A stretch of 42,886 nt of DNA. Origin: Bacteroidota bacterium (GTDB lineage Bacteria; Bacteroidota; Bacteroidia; Cytophagales; Cytophagaceae). Location: the NCBI GenBank assembly GCA_023458555.1, contig JAEWYS010000019.1, positions 1 to 42,886 of the forward strand, given 5' to 3'. The notes under the pieces are model-generated. The model was not told the origin of the DNA. It made no database searches and was given only the letters and a program-made list of their open reading frames with translations. The stretch's first letter is position 1; every line of letters starts with the position of its first letter. Below, piece after piece: positions 8,510 to 17,920 of this stretch. Position numbers and translations under genes: made by a program.

Positions 8510-10432
8510 ATGAAAACCACATTATCAAGAAGGGATTTTTTAAGTTTTGGCAATAAACAGGACCCGCTTTTAAAAAACATCAGCCCTCATGCCAGAGGCC
8601 GGAGCAATGGCAGTCCCCATGCCCGGATACAGGCAGATGACTGCACGACTACCTCTTCAGGTGTAGAAGCATATTCAGGTCCGTTTGGCAGGACAGAGCT
8701 CATCCATCTGCTCAAGCGAGCTACCTACGGAGTCAAAAAAGCAGATCTGGATTATTTTGCCGGAAAATCACTTACAGAAGTTGTAAATGAGCTTACATCC
8801 GGCCTACCCACCACTATTCCCCACTATCCACTGCGGGAATATGATTCCACTGTGGGCAGAAACGGTGATGGCTCGGTGGATTGGGGTGGTGTGGCACCTG
8901 GTGAGGAATGGGGCAGACCGGAACATGTTCTTTCCGGCAACGGCGGGCAGCTGGGCATTTCGGATCCGACCGCTGACAACTTCTGGCGGGACCGGTCATT
9001 GCAGAAGTGGAATATAGGCCTGGCACTGAATCAGGGACGAAGTGTATACGAAAAGCTCGTTCTGTTCTGGCTCAATCACTTTGCCATGAACTCCGTCACA
9101 CTGAACTACTCACAGCGATCGTTCCTTTATACGAAGCTTATCCGGGAAAATGTCAATGCCGATCTGAGAGAGCTTGTAAAAAGCATTACAAAAGATCCTG
9201 CCTACCTGATGTATCTGAACGGACAGGATAATACGTCCAACTATCCGGACGAAAATTTTGCACGTGAAATCCAGGAACTCTTCTGCATCGGTAAAGAGGT
9301 TCCATTTGATAAGCGGTATACCGAAGAAGATGTAAAGATTTTTGCCAGATGTCTCACAGGTCACAAAGGAATCATTTTCAGGCAGGGCGTACCGTACAAT
9401 TTTCTGGGCGCTGATTATGGTTTCAACCCTATGGATCATGACTACGGCGTAAACCATCTTCCGGCCAGGCCGGCCAAGCAGCTCTCCCCTTTTTACAGCA
9501 ACAGAGTCATACAGGACAGTACCCGAAATTCAGCTACAGCCGGAGACAATGAGCTAAACCAGCTGGTCAATGCCATGTTTGACGATACGGACAAAAACAT
9601 TACCACACTGGCCGGCACAGCATTTCAGGGCTGGTCGAGAGCCGATATCGTCGCTGATTTTATTGTCAAAAAGGTGTATCGCTGGTTTGTATTTTCCTAT
9701 ATCGATGACAATATCAAAGCCAATGTCATAAAGCCATTGGCTGACCTCTACAAACAAAGCAGCTTCCGTATACTTCCCGTGGTAAAAACCCTCCTGGCCA
9801 GCCAGCACTTTTTCGATATGCGCCACAGAGGCGCCATGATCAAAACACCATATGATGTAGTAATAGGACTTCTGCGAACCACCAACGGAGAAACTCTGGC
9901 CAATGTCAGCGATGTAAAACAACGCTATTTTCACTACAATGCATTGCATCAGCAAACCCTTGGCATGGCTATGGGAGCCATTGAGTCACCCAATGTTGCC
10001 GGCTGGTCGCCCTATTATCAGGCTCCCCAGTTTCACGAGCTGTGGATAAACTCCGACACATTGCCCAAACGCCAGGATTTTGCAAAAAGATATTGCGGCA
10101 ACGGCGGGGCCGGCACCTGGTCATTTGATGCATTTCAGCCGACACTGAATCACATTGATTTTTGCAAGACCCTCTCCAATCCGGGCGATCCTAATGCCCT
10201 GATAAATGAGCTGGGTGAATTGTTTCTGGGACTGCCTCTCACCACCAATCAGAAAGATACATTAAAGTCACAGACGCTCCTGACCGGGCAAAGCAATGAC
10301 AACTACTGGGCACAGGCCTGGAACGCCGCTATTGCTCCCAACTCCTCCATACAGCAGAGAAATGTGGTTACAACCCGTCTCCGGGCACTATTTGACGTAC
10401 TTGTAAGGCTTGAAGAATTTCAATTAACCTGA
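8510..10432 (+). CDS. DUF1800 domain-containing protein
   Basis: A 640-residue protein of the DUF1800 family. Landmarks include HLLKRATYGVKKADLDYF near residue 65, the KLVLFWLNHFAMN segment near 185, and the ARELQELF-type stretch NFAREIQELFCIGKEVP near 250. The start MKTTLSRRDFLSFGN has an Arg-Arg pair, but no hydrophobic stretch follows, so an ordinary Tat signal is not convincing. No T9SS sorting domain is present at the C-terminus. DUF1800 and DUF1501 genes are very often adjacent in Bacteroidota and Planctomycetota, and here the partner starts 20 bp downstream, so a two-gene operon is clear. The biochemical function is unknown. Confidence 0.9.
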   Translation: MKTTLSRRDFLSFGNKQDPLLKNISPHARGRSNGSPHARIQADDCTTTSSGVEAYSGPFGRTELIHLLKRATYGVKKADLDYFAGKSLTEVVNELTSGLPTTIPHYPLREYDSTVGRNGDGSVDWGGVAPGEEWGRPEHVLSGNGGQLGISDPTADNFWRDRSLQKWNIGLALNQGRSVYEKLVLFWLNHFAMNSVTLNYSQRSFLYTKLIRENVNADLRELVKSITKDPAYLMYLNGQDNTSNYPDENFAREIQELFCIGKEVPFDKRYTEEDVKIFARCLTGHKGIIFRQGVPYNFLGADYGFNPMDHDYGVNHLPARPAKQLSPFYSNRVIQDSTRNSATAGDNELNQLVNAMFDDTDKNITTLAGTAFQGWSRADIVADFIVKKVYRWFVFSYIDDNIKANVIKPLADLYKQSSFRILPVVKTLLASQHFFDMRHRGAMIKTPYDVVIGLLRTTNGETLANVSDVKQRYFHYNALHQQTLGMAMGAIESPNVAGWSPYYQAPQFHELWINSDTLPKRQDFAKRYCGNGGAGTWSFDAFQPTLNHIDFCKTLSNPGDPNALINELGELFLGLPLTTNQKDTLKSQTLLTGQSNDNYWAQAWNAAIAPNSSIQQRNVVTTRLRALFDVLVRLEEFQLT

Positions 10433-10452
10433 ACTTTTAAATCATCTCAACC

Positions 10453-12132
10453 ATGAATCGCAGAAAATTTTTAAATAACGGAATCAAGGCATGCGCCTCC
10501 ACACTGTTCGTAGAACAATTTTTCAGAAAACAGAGTCTTTTTGCCCAGAACGCATTTCTGAAAGCCATTGCCGGATCATGCAGCGACAAAATTCTGGTCG
10601 TGGTACAGCTGTTTGGCGGCAACGATGGCCTCAATACATTCATTCCTCTTGACCAGTATGCCACCCTGCAGGGTGTCCGCTCCAATATAATGATTCCGGA
10701 AAACAATCTCCGGTTTGCCACCTCGGTCAATAACGGTATGGCCTCACTGGGCGGCCGGTCCACGGTTTCGGGCAAATACGCCGATCTGGCTTTTCATCCG
10801 GCTATGGAAGGATTGTATGATCTGTTTGAAACCAACAGGATGTCAGTTGTAATGGGCTGCAGCTATGACAATCCAGACTTTTCCCACTTCCGGGCCACAG
10901 ATATCTGGATGATGGGTGCTGATTCCAATGAGTTTCTGCCTTCCGGCTGGATTGGCAGGGAGCTTGAAAGCCTGTATGGCGAATACGGGTTTCCTGATCC
11001 TGCCATGCTGCTTGAAAATGGCTATCCTGACCCGCTCTGCATCAATATGGGCTCTGTTTCTCCTCTCGCCCTAAACGATTCCACCGGCATTGCTGCCGGG
11101 GTGTCAGTCACCTCTATCTCCAATGATTACCCGCTTTTGGGAGGCTACGGCGATCTCGCACCCGAAACCTGCGCAGGCGAAGAGCTTACCTTTCTGCGCA
11201 AAGTGGCAGTAGACACGGATAAATATAATACGCGTATCGTCAGTGCTGCCTCCAATGCTCCGGACAGCTCCTTTCCCAAATCCCGGCTATACGGCAATGA
11301 CCGGCTATCAACCGATATGAGAAACGTGGCCCGGCTGATAAAAGGCGGCCTGCAAACCCGGGTTTATACGGTATACCAGGGTGGGTATGATACGCATACC
11401 AGCCAGGTAGGCGGCAATGCCTATGATGGCACACACACCGGTTTGCTCAACAGTCTGTCGAGAGCCGTGGCCGGGTTTCAGGATGATCTTCAGAAAATGG
11501 GAGTAGATGAGAAAGTAGTGGGACTGGTCTTCACAGAATTTGGCCGCACTGTACGATCCAATGGCGGGAAAGGCACCGATCATGGACGCTCCACACCTAT
11601 CTGGCTGTTCGGAACAGCCCTGAAAGGCGGCCGGTACGGCACCAACCCACAGATTTTCAATGCGGACGAAAACAGAGTAGAAAGTCAGGTACCCATGCAG
11701 TTTGACTACCGAAGCGTCTACTACTCTGTCTTGAAAGACTGGTTCTGCCTGTCGCAGTCACAACTGGAATCTGTATTTGGCGGACCGGCAAAAACCGCCA
11801 GATATGCTGCCCAGTACCACGATCTGTTCCGCCCGGAAACCATAACGTCCGCAAAACATATATACACCAATGAGCGCATCGATAAGCTGCAGGATATCTT
11901 TCCCAATCCTGTCGGACAAACCGGAACCATTCCCCTCAGTACGAGCGGCGGACATGTCCTGCTGGAGCTGCTTGATACAGAAGGCCGAAAAATCAGAACG
12001 CTCACTGAAAAAAATATCAGTCCCGGTTATCATGAAATCCTGTTTGAGAGGCAGGACCTGAAACCCGGTACGTACATGATACGAATGCACAAAGACGAAT
12101 TTCAGGCTACCAAAAAGCTGGTAGTCCAATAG
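10453..12132 (+). CDS. DUF1501 domain-containing protein with T9SS sorting domain
   Basis: A 559-residue DUF1501 protein, a family with an alkaline-phosphatase/sulfatase-like fold. The N-terminus MNRRKFLNNGIKACASTLF has a Tat-like Arg-Arg signal. Core motifs are VVVQLFGGNDGLNTFIPL near residue 48, DNPDFSHFRATDIW near 143, YQGGYDTHTSQVGG near 310, and FTEFGRTVRSNGGKGTDHGR near 360, which supplies likely metal ligands. Residues from about 475 (LQDIFPNPVGQTG...PGTYMIRMHKD) form a T9SS type A sorting domain, so this partner, unlike the DUF1800 one, should reach the cell surface. It is probably co-transcribed with the DUF1800 gene. The substrate is unknown. Confidence 0.9.
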   Translation: MNRRKFLNNGIKACASTLFVEQFFRKQSLFAQNAFLKAIAGSCSDKILVVVQLFGGNDGLNTFIPLDQYATLQGVRSNIMIPENNLRFATSVNNGMASLGGRSTVSGKYADLAFHPAMEGLYDLFETNRMSVVMGCSYDNPDFSHFRATDIWMMGADSNEFLPSGWIGRELESLYGEYGFPDPAMLLENGYPDPLCINMGSVSPLALNDSTGIAAGVSVTSISNDYPLLGGYGDLAPETCAGEELTFLRKVAVDTDKYNTRIVSAASNAPDSSFPKSRLYGNDRLSTDMRNVARLIKGGLQTRVYTVYQGGYDTHTSQVGGNAYDGTHTGLLNSLSRAVAGFQDDLQKMGVDEKVVGLVFTEFGRTVRSNGGKGTDHGRSTPIWLFGTALKGGRYGTNPQIFNADENRVESQVPMQFDYRSVYYSVLKDWFCLSQSQLESVFGGPAKTARYAAQYHDLFRPETITSAKHIYTNERIDKLQDIFPNPVGQTGTIPLSTSGGHVLLELLDTEGRKIRTLTEKNISPGYHEILFERQDLKPGTYMIRMHKDEFQATKKLVVQ

Positions 12133-12183
12133 CGCATACTGTAAAATCAGAAAAAATACCAGCAGTCATCAGCTGATTTCTTA

Positions 12184-12224
12184 TTGCCAGCCCAGCTCCC
12201 TAATACCGGGGGGCCGGCTGGCAA
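12184..12224 (+). terminator. Hairpin after the DUF1800-DUF1501 operon
   Basis: A 9-bp perfect inverted repeat (TTGCCAGCC at 12184-12192, GGCTGGCAA at 12216-12224) lies 50 bp after the DUF1501 stop. The loop is long and only a weak T-tract follows, so termination is inferred. Confidence 0.5.
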
Positions 12225-12720
12225 AATAGTTTCATCTTTGTGCAGCCCCTCGCGACCTTTAAGCAATGCAATTACCTGACTTATTGAAATCTACACTTTT
12301 GCAAACACCGTTTTTTTTTCACTGCTTCACGGCCCTTTTTAAACTAAGAATAAACCTCTGCTTTGCAGCAATCCTGATATATCGAAGTCTTTTTACGGAA
12401 GCTCATGGGGGTTATCCGGCAACTGAGTAACAGAATGCCCCAGGGAACAGCAGAGGGCTTCTTTATAACCTTAAGGACATTCTTGCCCTCAAATCATTAT
12501 GTCATCCCGGCGCAGATGGGGTATTTCATGCTACTTTCTTTCACAAAGCAGAGATTATCTGCCTGCCAAGCTTCTGCAAAACCAGAATAAAATCTTCATT
12601 TTAATAAATGAACTTAGAGAAACCCGGTTTCAGTCTTTTCCCTTTATAGATTAACTCATAACAATCCCTATTCAGACAGGACCCCGTGGCTCAATGGAGC
12701 AAAATAAATGTATCACCCTA
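12225..12720. other. Intergenic stretch without a supported gene
   Basis: About 500 bp with no convincing coding region. A 61-codon open frame at 12405-12590 has no recognisable features. A short tRNA D-arm look-alike around 12680-12705 is not followed by anticodon or T arms. No repeats stand out. Confidence 0.4.
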
Positions 12721-12752
12721 TTTGTTAATTAATAAAATTACGCCTACTTTTC
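12721..12752 (+). promoter_or_regulatory. Bacteroidota-type promoter for the lipoprotein gene
   Basis: TTTG at 12721-12724 and TACTTTTC at 12745-12752 are separated by 20 bp. This fits the -33 TTTG / -7 TAnnTTTG arrangement, with one mismatch in the -7 box. The start codon follows about 40 bp further on. Confidence 0.45.
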
Positions 12753-12792
12753 AATCAGAAAATACCCGTAATTACTTTTAAACTATACTTTT

Positions 12793-13365
12793 ATGAAGGC
12801 AGTGTTTTATTTAAGCACGATTATAATCTGTTTACTTTTCAGTGTTTCCGGTTGTAAAAGAGGATGTACAGACAAAATTGCCTGCAACTATGATGAGGAT
12901 GCAAAAAAAGATGATGGCACATGCAATTATGGATGTTTGCAGCTAACCAATACCCCTTCTTCACCTGGCGCCTCCAACTGTACTGTCGGAGAAAAAAAGT
13001 TTAATGATATTCTAAGTGAAATTACGATCAATAATTTTGATAATACGATTGGCTCTCCATACCAGGGAAAAGTATTTTCATCCTTAACCATAACTCAAAA
13101 CCGCTATCAAACCTGTCACAACGGGCAAATGGGGCTAAACGGCCATACCGAGAATATTCTCAGCTTTCGCAATGTCACTAACTATTCCCTGACATTTGAT
13201 TTCGTAATAACTCAAAATTATAATGGTAATCACAAACAATATCAAGGATTTATCCAGGGCTTAAAACCTAATGAAACAAGGGTAATAAATACAGGAGATG
13301 GTACATTTTATAATCTTAACCATAGCCAGGTACAAGTAGCCATGGCCACAGTTTCATACGAATAA
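12793..13365 (+). CDS. Small lipoprotein with a GCTDxxACNY motif
   Basis: A 190-residue predicted lipoprotein. The signal sequence MKAVFYLSTIIICLLFSVSGC ends in a lipobox with Cys21. Directly after it comes GCTDKIACNYDEDAKKDDGT, a Cys-rich motif (GCTDxxAxNYxxxAxxDDGxC) widely repeated in surface proteins of marine and soil Bacteroidota but present once here. The remaining 130 residues look like a beta-rich domain (VFSSLTITQNRYQT, LSFRNVTNYSLTFDFVI) without a known family. A promoter-like element sits immediately upstream and no operon partner is evident. Likely envelope-located; function unknown. Confidence 0.7.
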   Translation: MKAVFYLSTIIICLLFSVSGCKRGCTDKIACNYDEDAKKDDGTCNYGCLQLTNTPSSPGASNCTVGEKKFNDILSEITINNFDNTIGSPYQGKVFSSLTITQNRYQTCHNGQMGLNGHTENILSFRNVTNYSLTFDFVITQNYNGNHKQYQGFIQGLKPNETRVINTGDGTFYNLNHSQVQVAMATVSYE

Positions 13366-13470
13366 TAGCCGCCAAGTCCTCCTTCGACGCTGTTATTTAC
13401 AAAGCATCCCTTAGCTAAATCAATGAGCGTTTTTTCAGACAAGAACAAAGTCTGATAAGAAACGAAATGA

Positions 13471-14319
13471 TTAATCTCCGGATATTCTGGCACTCTCCCA
13501 GCCTATGATGGCTGTTTTACGAACAGGCCCCCACATATATCCGCCCAAAATACCGGATGATTGTATAACTCTGTGACACGGTATCAGAAAAGCTACGGGA
13601 TTGCTTCCTATAGCCGAACCCACAGCCCGCGAGGCATTGGGATTGCCGATCTGTCCGGCTATGGTACCATAGGTAACCAGCTTGCCCATCGGAATCTTCA
13701 GAAGACTTTCCCAGACTTTAAACTGAAATTCTGTCCCCCTCAGATGCAGCCGGATCTCCGATAGTCTGCTCCAGTCATCCTGAAAAATCAGCAAAGCCCG
13801 TTTCTGCATAGAATCTGTTTGTTCCTGACAAGTCGCATCCGGAAACTTCATTTTCAGATCTGCCACTGCTTTGCATTCATCCTCTTCAAAGACCATATGA
13901 CAGATCCCTCTGCCCGTTGATGCTACCAATAGCCGTCCAAACGGACTTTCGGCAATGCTGTAATTGATTCGAAGATTTTTACCACCATTCTTATATTCGG
14001 CCGGTGTCATACCCTCAATCGTAACAAACAGATCATGCAAACGGCCGGTTCCGGACAAGCCTGTTTCATGCGCCGCGGAAAATAAGGTAGCCGACTGGTC
14101 ATCCCTAAGTAGACTCTTGGCATGCTGCAAGCTGATATACTGCAAAAATTTTTTGGGTGTTGTTCCGGCCCATTCGCTAAACAGACGCTGAAAATGAAAA
14201 GGACTCAGATGCACATGCTCTGCTATCTCTTCAAGCCCGGGCTGTGATTTGAAGTTGGTTTTTATGTATTCAATTGCCTGAGCAATTCTCCTGTAATTGA
14301 TGCTTTGCTGTGTATCCAT
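13471..14319 (-). CDS. AraC-type regulator fused to O6-alkylguanine-DNA alkyltransferase (Ada-like, lacking the N-terminal Cys domain)
   Basis: About 282 residues from the ATG at 14319 (MDTQQSINYRR); the open frame continues upstream to 14532, but that part is rich in Cys and Phe and unlike the family. Residues 1-110 form an AraC-family helix-turn-helix pair (EIAEHVHLSPFHFQRLFSEW, TGLSGTGRLHDLFV). Residues 120-280 form a methylated-DNA-protein cysteine methyltransferase with the alkyl-acceptor motif IPCHRVI and the preceding TYGTIAGQIGNPNASRAVG. The full Ada protein has an N-terminal phosphotriester-repair Cys domain, which is absent. This two-domain architecture is common. It should repair O6-methylguanine and may regulate its own or linked genes. 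Confidence 0.88.
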   Translation of the reverse strand: MDTQQSINYRRIAQAIEYIKTNFKSQPGLEEIAEHVHLSPFHFQRLFSEWAGTTPKKFLQYISLQHAKSLLRDDQSATLFSAAHETGLSGTGRLHDLFVTIEGMTPAEYKNGGKNLRINYSIAESPFGRLLVASTGRGICHMVFEEDECKAVADLKMKFPDATCQEQTDSMQKRALLIFQDDWSRLSEIRLHLRGTEFQFKVWESLLKIPMGKLVTYGTIAGQIGNPNASRAVGSAIGSNPVAFLIPCHRVIQSSGILGGYMWGPVRKTAIIGWESARISGD

Positions 14320-14656
14320 ATATATTTCTGTCAGACAACAAAGTTCGCAACTATTTTGCATACTAAAAACCCGAAACTTGCTGAATCTGAAAAGACAGTG
14401 ACAGACGACTTCTAAAAATAGCTGATTTCTATAAGGGATATGGTTCATATCCGGATTTATAAAGACAGCGTACGGATTTTTGTGGAACGCTAAAACTCCG
14501 GTTTTATTCTTACCTTCGGATTCCGGATACAAACATTAAATTATGAAACACATTTCTGAAAGCAACAGCATGAAGCTATAAAAAAACATTTACCTGACGT
14601 AGCAGGCAGGTAAACGAATTTACATTTTATAATCAACCAAAACCGATCTTTACAAA
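14320..14656. other. Divergent intergenic region
   Basis: This region separates the Ada-like gene (minus) from the Crp/Fnr-type regulator (plus). I see no gene and no clear promoter consensus. A 6-bp GC-rich self-complementary patch near 14595-14610 is too weak to call. Confidence 0.35.
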
Positions 14657-15247
14657 ATGTCAGACCCCAAAAAAGCTCTGGCCGGGAAACTCACGCTGGA
14701 CCCTTCCCGGTTTGAGGAGCTATTCGCTCTTCTTCACCCGTTAAAACTCGACAAGGATGCCTATTTTATCAGACCCGGTGCAATATGTCATCATATTGCT
14801 TTTGTCATTCACGGCACTCTCCGCTCCTATTATGTTAATGAGCTCGGAAACGAAATCAGCTTTCTTTTTCACTTCAACCATCAGCATCTGCACAATCAGT
14901 TTGTTTCAGACTATGAAAGTGTGCTCGCAGGCAATCCTTCCAGGCTGTATATACAGGCTCTTGAGGACAGCGAACTATTGCTGCTCCATAAAAACGACCT
15001 GGAACAACTATATCTGAAAGACGCGTACTGGCAACAGTTCGGACGCATTATGAACGAGCGTATTTATCTTTCAGCCAAAAAAAGAGTCGAAGACCTGCTT
15101 TATTTTTCTCCTGAAAAACGTTACCAGAATCTTTTATCTGAAAATCCCTCTATTTTTCAGCATGTACCACAAAAATTTATTGCGAGCTATCTGGGTGTTA
15201 CTCCACAATCATTAAGCCGGATCAGAAGGCGTATTGCACTTAATTAA
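14657..15247 (+). CDS. Crp/Fnr family transcriptional regulator
   Basis: A 196-residue protein with an N-terminal cyclic-nucleotide-binding-like beta-roll (residues 25-120; AICHHIAFVIHGTLRSYYVN and the SRLYIQALEDSELLLL strand) and a C-terminal winged helix ending in PQKFIASYLGVTPQSLSRIRRRI. The length and short C-terminus fit the Bacteroidota Crp subfamily. The canonical cAMP-binding residues are not obvious, so the ligand is unknown. It is followed by a strong terminator, so it is probably transcribed alone. Confidence 0.85.
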   Translation: MSDPKKALAGKLTLDPSRFEELFALLHPLKLDKDAYFIRPGAICHHIAFVIHGTLRSYYVNELGNEISFLFHFNHQHLHNQFVSDYESVLAGNPSRLYIQALEDSELLLLHKNDLEQLYLKDAYWQQFGRIMNERIYLSAKKRVEDLLYFSPEKRYQNLLSENPSIFQHVPQKFIASYLGVTPQSLSRIRRRIALN

Positions 15248-15266
15248 CCTGATAAGTGAATGCATG

Positions 15267-15290
15267 GGGGACTTTATGTCCCCTGTTTTT
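15267..15290 (+). terminator. Rho-independent terminator after the Crp/Fnr gene
   Basis: Perfect stem GGGGAC/GTCCCC (15267-15272 with 15278-15283), a 5-nt loop, then TGTTTTT, located 20 bp after the stop codon. Confidence 0.75.
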
Positions 15291-15348
15291 GGCTAAACAG
15301 GCAATCGCTACTCACAAAAGCCTGCTGCAGGGACAATCCCCCTCTTTT

Positions 15349-15861
15349 TCACCGGATCTCATCCAGCACACGTTGGAGCGTCATGGCAAACCAGACGGTA
15401 TAATTTTCCGGGTGTATACGGATATCATCCAGAATTTTTGCAGGATCTGCCCACTTCCAGTCCTGTACTTCTTCTTTATCAGGCTGAGGAACAGCATCTG
15501 TCACTCCCACAAACACATGATCAAGCTCATGCTCAATCAGCCCGTTTTCAACTTCTGCTCTATAAATAAAATCAAAAGCTTTTCTTACCCGGCAGGTCAA
15601 TCCCATTTCCTGTCCTAATCTCCGGTATACTGCCTCTTCCAGTGTTTCTCCGGGCAACGGATGTGAACAGCAGGCATTAGTCCATAAACCGCCACCGTGA
15701 TATTTGCCATCAGCCCGCTGATGAATCAGCATGTCTCCTCCATTGTTAAAAATAAACACAGAAAAAGCCCGGTGAAGGATTCCTTTGCGATGCGCTTCCA
15801 GTTTTTCCATCCTGCCGGTTTCCCGATCATTGATATCAACCAGTATGACCTCCTGTTTCAT
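15349..15861 (-). CDS. idi: Isopentenyl-diphosphate delta-isomerase (type 1)
   Basis: A 170-residue Nudix-fold enzyme interconverting isopentenyl and dimethylallyl diphosphate, the entry step to prenyl chains. The catalytic Cys lies in LWTNACCSHPLPGE near residue 70, the Nudix-like GETLEEAVYRRLGQEMG helix follows, and the second catalytic region is EHELDHVFVG near residue 115. HRAFSVFIFN and WADPAKIL are also typical. The length is normal for bacterial type 1 IDI. It is convergent with the Crp gene and appears monocistronic. Confidence 0.93.
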   Translation of the reverse strand: MKQEVILVDINDRETGRMEKLEAHRKGILHRAFSVFIFNNGGDMLIHQRADGKYHGGGLWTNACCSHPLPGETLEEAVYRRLGQEMGLTCRVRKAFDFIYRAEVENGLIEHELDHVFVGVTDAVPQPDKEEVQDWKWADPAKILDDIRIHPENYTVWFAMTLQRVLDEIR

Positions 15862-16258
15862 TTTGAACGTATTTGATTAAGTCTTTCCTTATTGGTGCCT
15901 GCTCAGGTTATCACAATTTGTTTTTCCTTTTCAAGCCCTTCAATAATAAAAGGGTAACCTGTTTTTATTATATGCTAAAAATAAAACGATTTTCTTAGAA
16001 TTGCAGCACAACTGCCCGGCAGGGGATGTTCCTGTCCTGACTGAGTTACAATCCATAAAGTCCCCTGCTCATCCTGAAATTTATAAAAGAAACCTTATCC
16101 GGAAAGAGACAGAAACGGATACTTCTCCCCAGAGGATTCGGGGAAGCTTCAGCTCTCTGTAATCTTCAGCACTGAGCTTTAAGCCTCTTACTTGGAATGA
16201 CAGAAAGCATTTATAAATCCGCTATTTGAAAAGGCTCTATAAAAAACATTCTTTCATA
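15862..16258. other. Intergenic region without a supported gene
   Basis: Roughly 400 bp between idi and the aldo/keto reductase gene. It contains an imperfect hairpin near 16120-16146 (CTTCTCCCC ... GGGGAAG with a bulge), but no RNA gene, repeat or credible coding region. Confidence 0.4.
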
Positions 16259-17209
16259 TCAATATGCGCTCGCCTTATTCAGCATATCGATATCTTCTCC
16301 GTCCAGTGTCAGTTCCGGTGCTGCCACAATAGTTTCCAGCTGACTTTTGCTGGTAGCGCTTACAACCGGAGCCGTGACAAGCGGCTGAGCCAGCAGCCAG
16401 GCAAGGGCTACAGTAGCAGGAGTTGACTCATGCTTTCTCGCGACAGTATCCAGCGCTTTAAGGATATTTACCCCCCTTTCGTTAAGATACTGCCGTACAC
16501 TCGTTCCCCGGACACTCTTACCCAGATCAGCTTCCGACCGGTATTTGCCGGTAAGAAAACCGGCAGCCAGCGCCCAGTAAGGGAAAACACTCAGCTTGTA
16601 TTTTTCAGCTATCGGGGCATAGGCTTCTTCAAATTTCCTTCGTTCCAGCAGATTATAATGAGGCTGTAAGGCCTGATAACGGGGTAATCCGGATTTTTCT
16701 GATGCCTCAAGCGATTTGATCAGTCTCTCCGGTGATAAATTGGAAGCTGCGATATAACGTACCTTCCCGGCTTTTATCAGCTTTTCGTATGCTGACAGCG
16801 TCTCTTCCACCGGGGTAATCTTATCGTCAAAATGTGTATAGTACAAATCGATATAATCAGTCTGCAAGCGCTTCAGAGATTCCTCCACGGAACTGAGTAT
16901 ATGTTTTTTACTGATATCATTGGGATGATCACGGTTTTCCGAACCCACTTTCGTGGCAATGACAATTTCAGATCGTTTTCCCCGTTCTTTCAGCCATTTT
17001 CCGATCACCGTCTCCGATTCTCCTCCCTTGTGGCCCGTAACCCACCAGGAATACGTATCAGCTGTATCAATAAAATTAAACCCCTGCCCGATAAATGCAT
17101 CAAGCATGGTGAAAGACTCTTTCTCATCAAGAGTCCAGCCAAATACGTTACCGCCAAAATTTATCGGAGCTACCTCTAAATCTGTACTTCCAATCTTTAC
17201 CTTTTTCAT
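16259..17209 (-). CDS. Aldo/keto reductase
   Basis: About 316 residues from the ATG at 17209 (MKKVKIGSTDLEVAPINFGG). The catalytic tetrad is visible: Asp and Tyr in NFIDTADTYSWW, Lys in VIATKVG, and His in DLYYTHFDDKITP. The cofactor-binding C-terminal segment includes VVSATSKSQLE. The SWWVTGHKGGESE loop resembles the YajO/Tas-like AKR branch. An in-frame upstream ATG at 17278 would add 23 residues not found in the family. It probably reduces aldehydes using NADPH; the substrate is unknown. Confidence 0.9.
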   Translation of the reverse strand: MKKVKIGSTDLEVAPINFGGNVFGWTLDEKESFTMLDAFIGQGFNFIDTADTYSWWVTGHKGGESETVIGKWLKERGKRSEIVIATKVGSENRDHPNDISKKHILSSVEESLKRLQTDYIDLYYTHFDDKITPVEETLSAYEKLIKAGKVRYIAASNLSPERLIKSLEASEKSGLPRYQALQPHYNLLERRKFEEAYAPIAEKYKLSVFPYWALAAGFLTGKYRSEADLGKSVRGTSVRQYLNERGVNILKALDTVARKHESTPATVALAWLLAQPLVTAPVVSATSKSQLETIVAAPELTLDGEDIDMLNKASAY

Positions 17210-17302
17210 ATCCCAATAGCAGGGTATCTTACAGCATTTTTCCTGATATCCTGTCCAATTTGATAAGAGCTTAATCAATGCTTTTGTTTGCTTCCGGTCA
17301 GA

Positions 17303-17653
17303 CTAGAGCCCGAGCTCAGCCTTTACCCTGCCTGGCAGCCCCTTCACAACCAGCGTATAGGACTCTTTTGTCCAGGACAAAAGAAGTTCATCAGGCACAT
17401 CTCCCCTGGTTTGCACCGTATTCCAGTGCTTCTTGCTCATATGATAGCCAGGGCTTACAGCCTGATATCGTTCTCTGAGCATAATCGCTTTTTCCGGATC
17501 ACATTTAAGATTGACACTCTCAAAATTGTCAACATCCAGCAATGCAAACATTTTACCCGCGACTTTGAAAACAAGGGTATTCATATCAAAGGGAAATCCT
17601 TCTTCCGTATGCGGTAATGAAAGACAAAAATCCCGGTATGTTTCAATATCCAT
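17303..17653 (-). CDS. MmcQ/YjbR family protein
   Basis: A 116-residue protein matching the YjbR/MmcQ family (CyaY-like fold, proposed DNA binding). Typical segments are CLSLPHTEEGFPFDMNTLVFKVAGKMFAL, the NLKCDPEKAIMLRERY strand and GYHMSKKHWNTV, with the C-terminal ELLLSWTKESYTLVVKGLP helix. The length is typical. It lies upstream of the aldo/keto reductase on the same strand with a 93-bp gap, so co-transcription is possible. Confidence 0.88.
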   Translation of the reverse strand: MDIETYRDFCLSLPHTEEGFPFDMNTLVFKVAGKMFALLDVDNFESVNLKCDPEKAIMLRERYQAVSPGYHMSKKHWNTVQTRGDVPDELLLSWTKESYTLVVKGLPGRVKAELGL

Positions 17654-17920
17654 ATATAATCTTTTAAATGGAAAGAGAAGTAAGTTACACTTTTACTTCC
17701 GCAATACCATACCCTGAAAAAATGATTGATTATCTACAATTTACAATAGAAATACAATCACTCATCCACTATCACTTCTGATAACATTATTGCATTTCAA
17801 CAGGTTGAGTTTGAAAATATGGATGTATACTTTTATCAAGGCATAATGGCAACAATGCCACCATTCCCTGGCTATGGTCTACAGACTGTGTTTTTTTAAC
17901 TGATCTATTAAGCTAAAACG

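Noticed and set aside
8510..8560. Tat signal on the DUF1800 protein
   Set aside because: The Arg-Arg pair is followed by polar, Pro- and Gly-rich sequence with no hydrophobic core.
12405..12590. 61-codon open frame in the intergenic gap
   Set aside because: No family features and no operon context; probably random.
12675..12710. Sequence resembling a tRNA acceptor and D-arm (CGTGGCTCAATGGAGCA)
   Set aside because: No anticodon stem-loop or T arm follows within tRNA distance, so it is neither a tRNA gene nor a convincing fragment.
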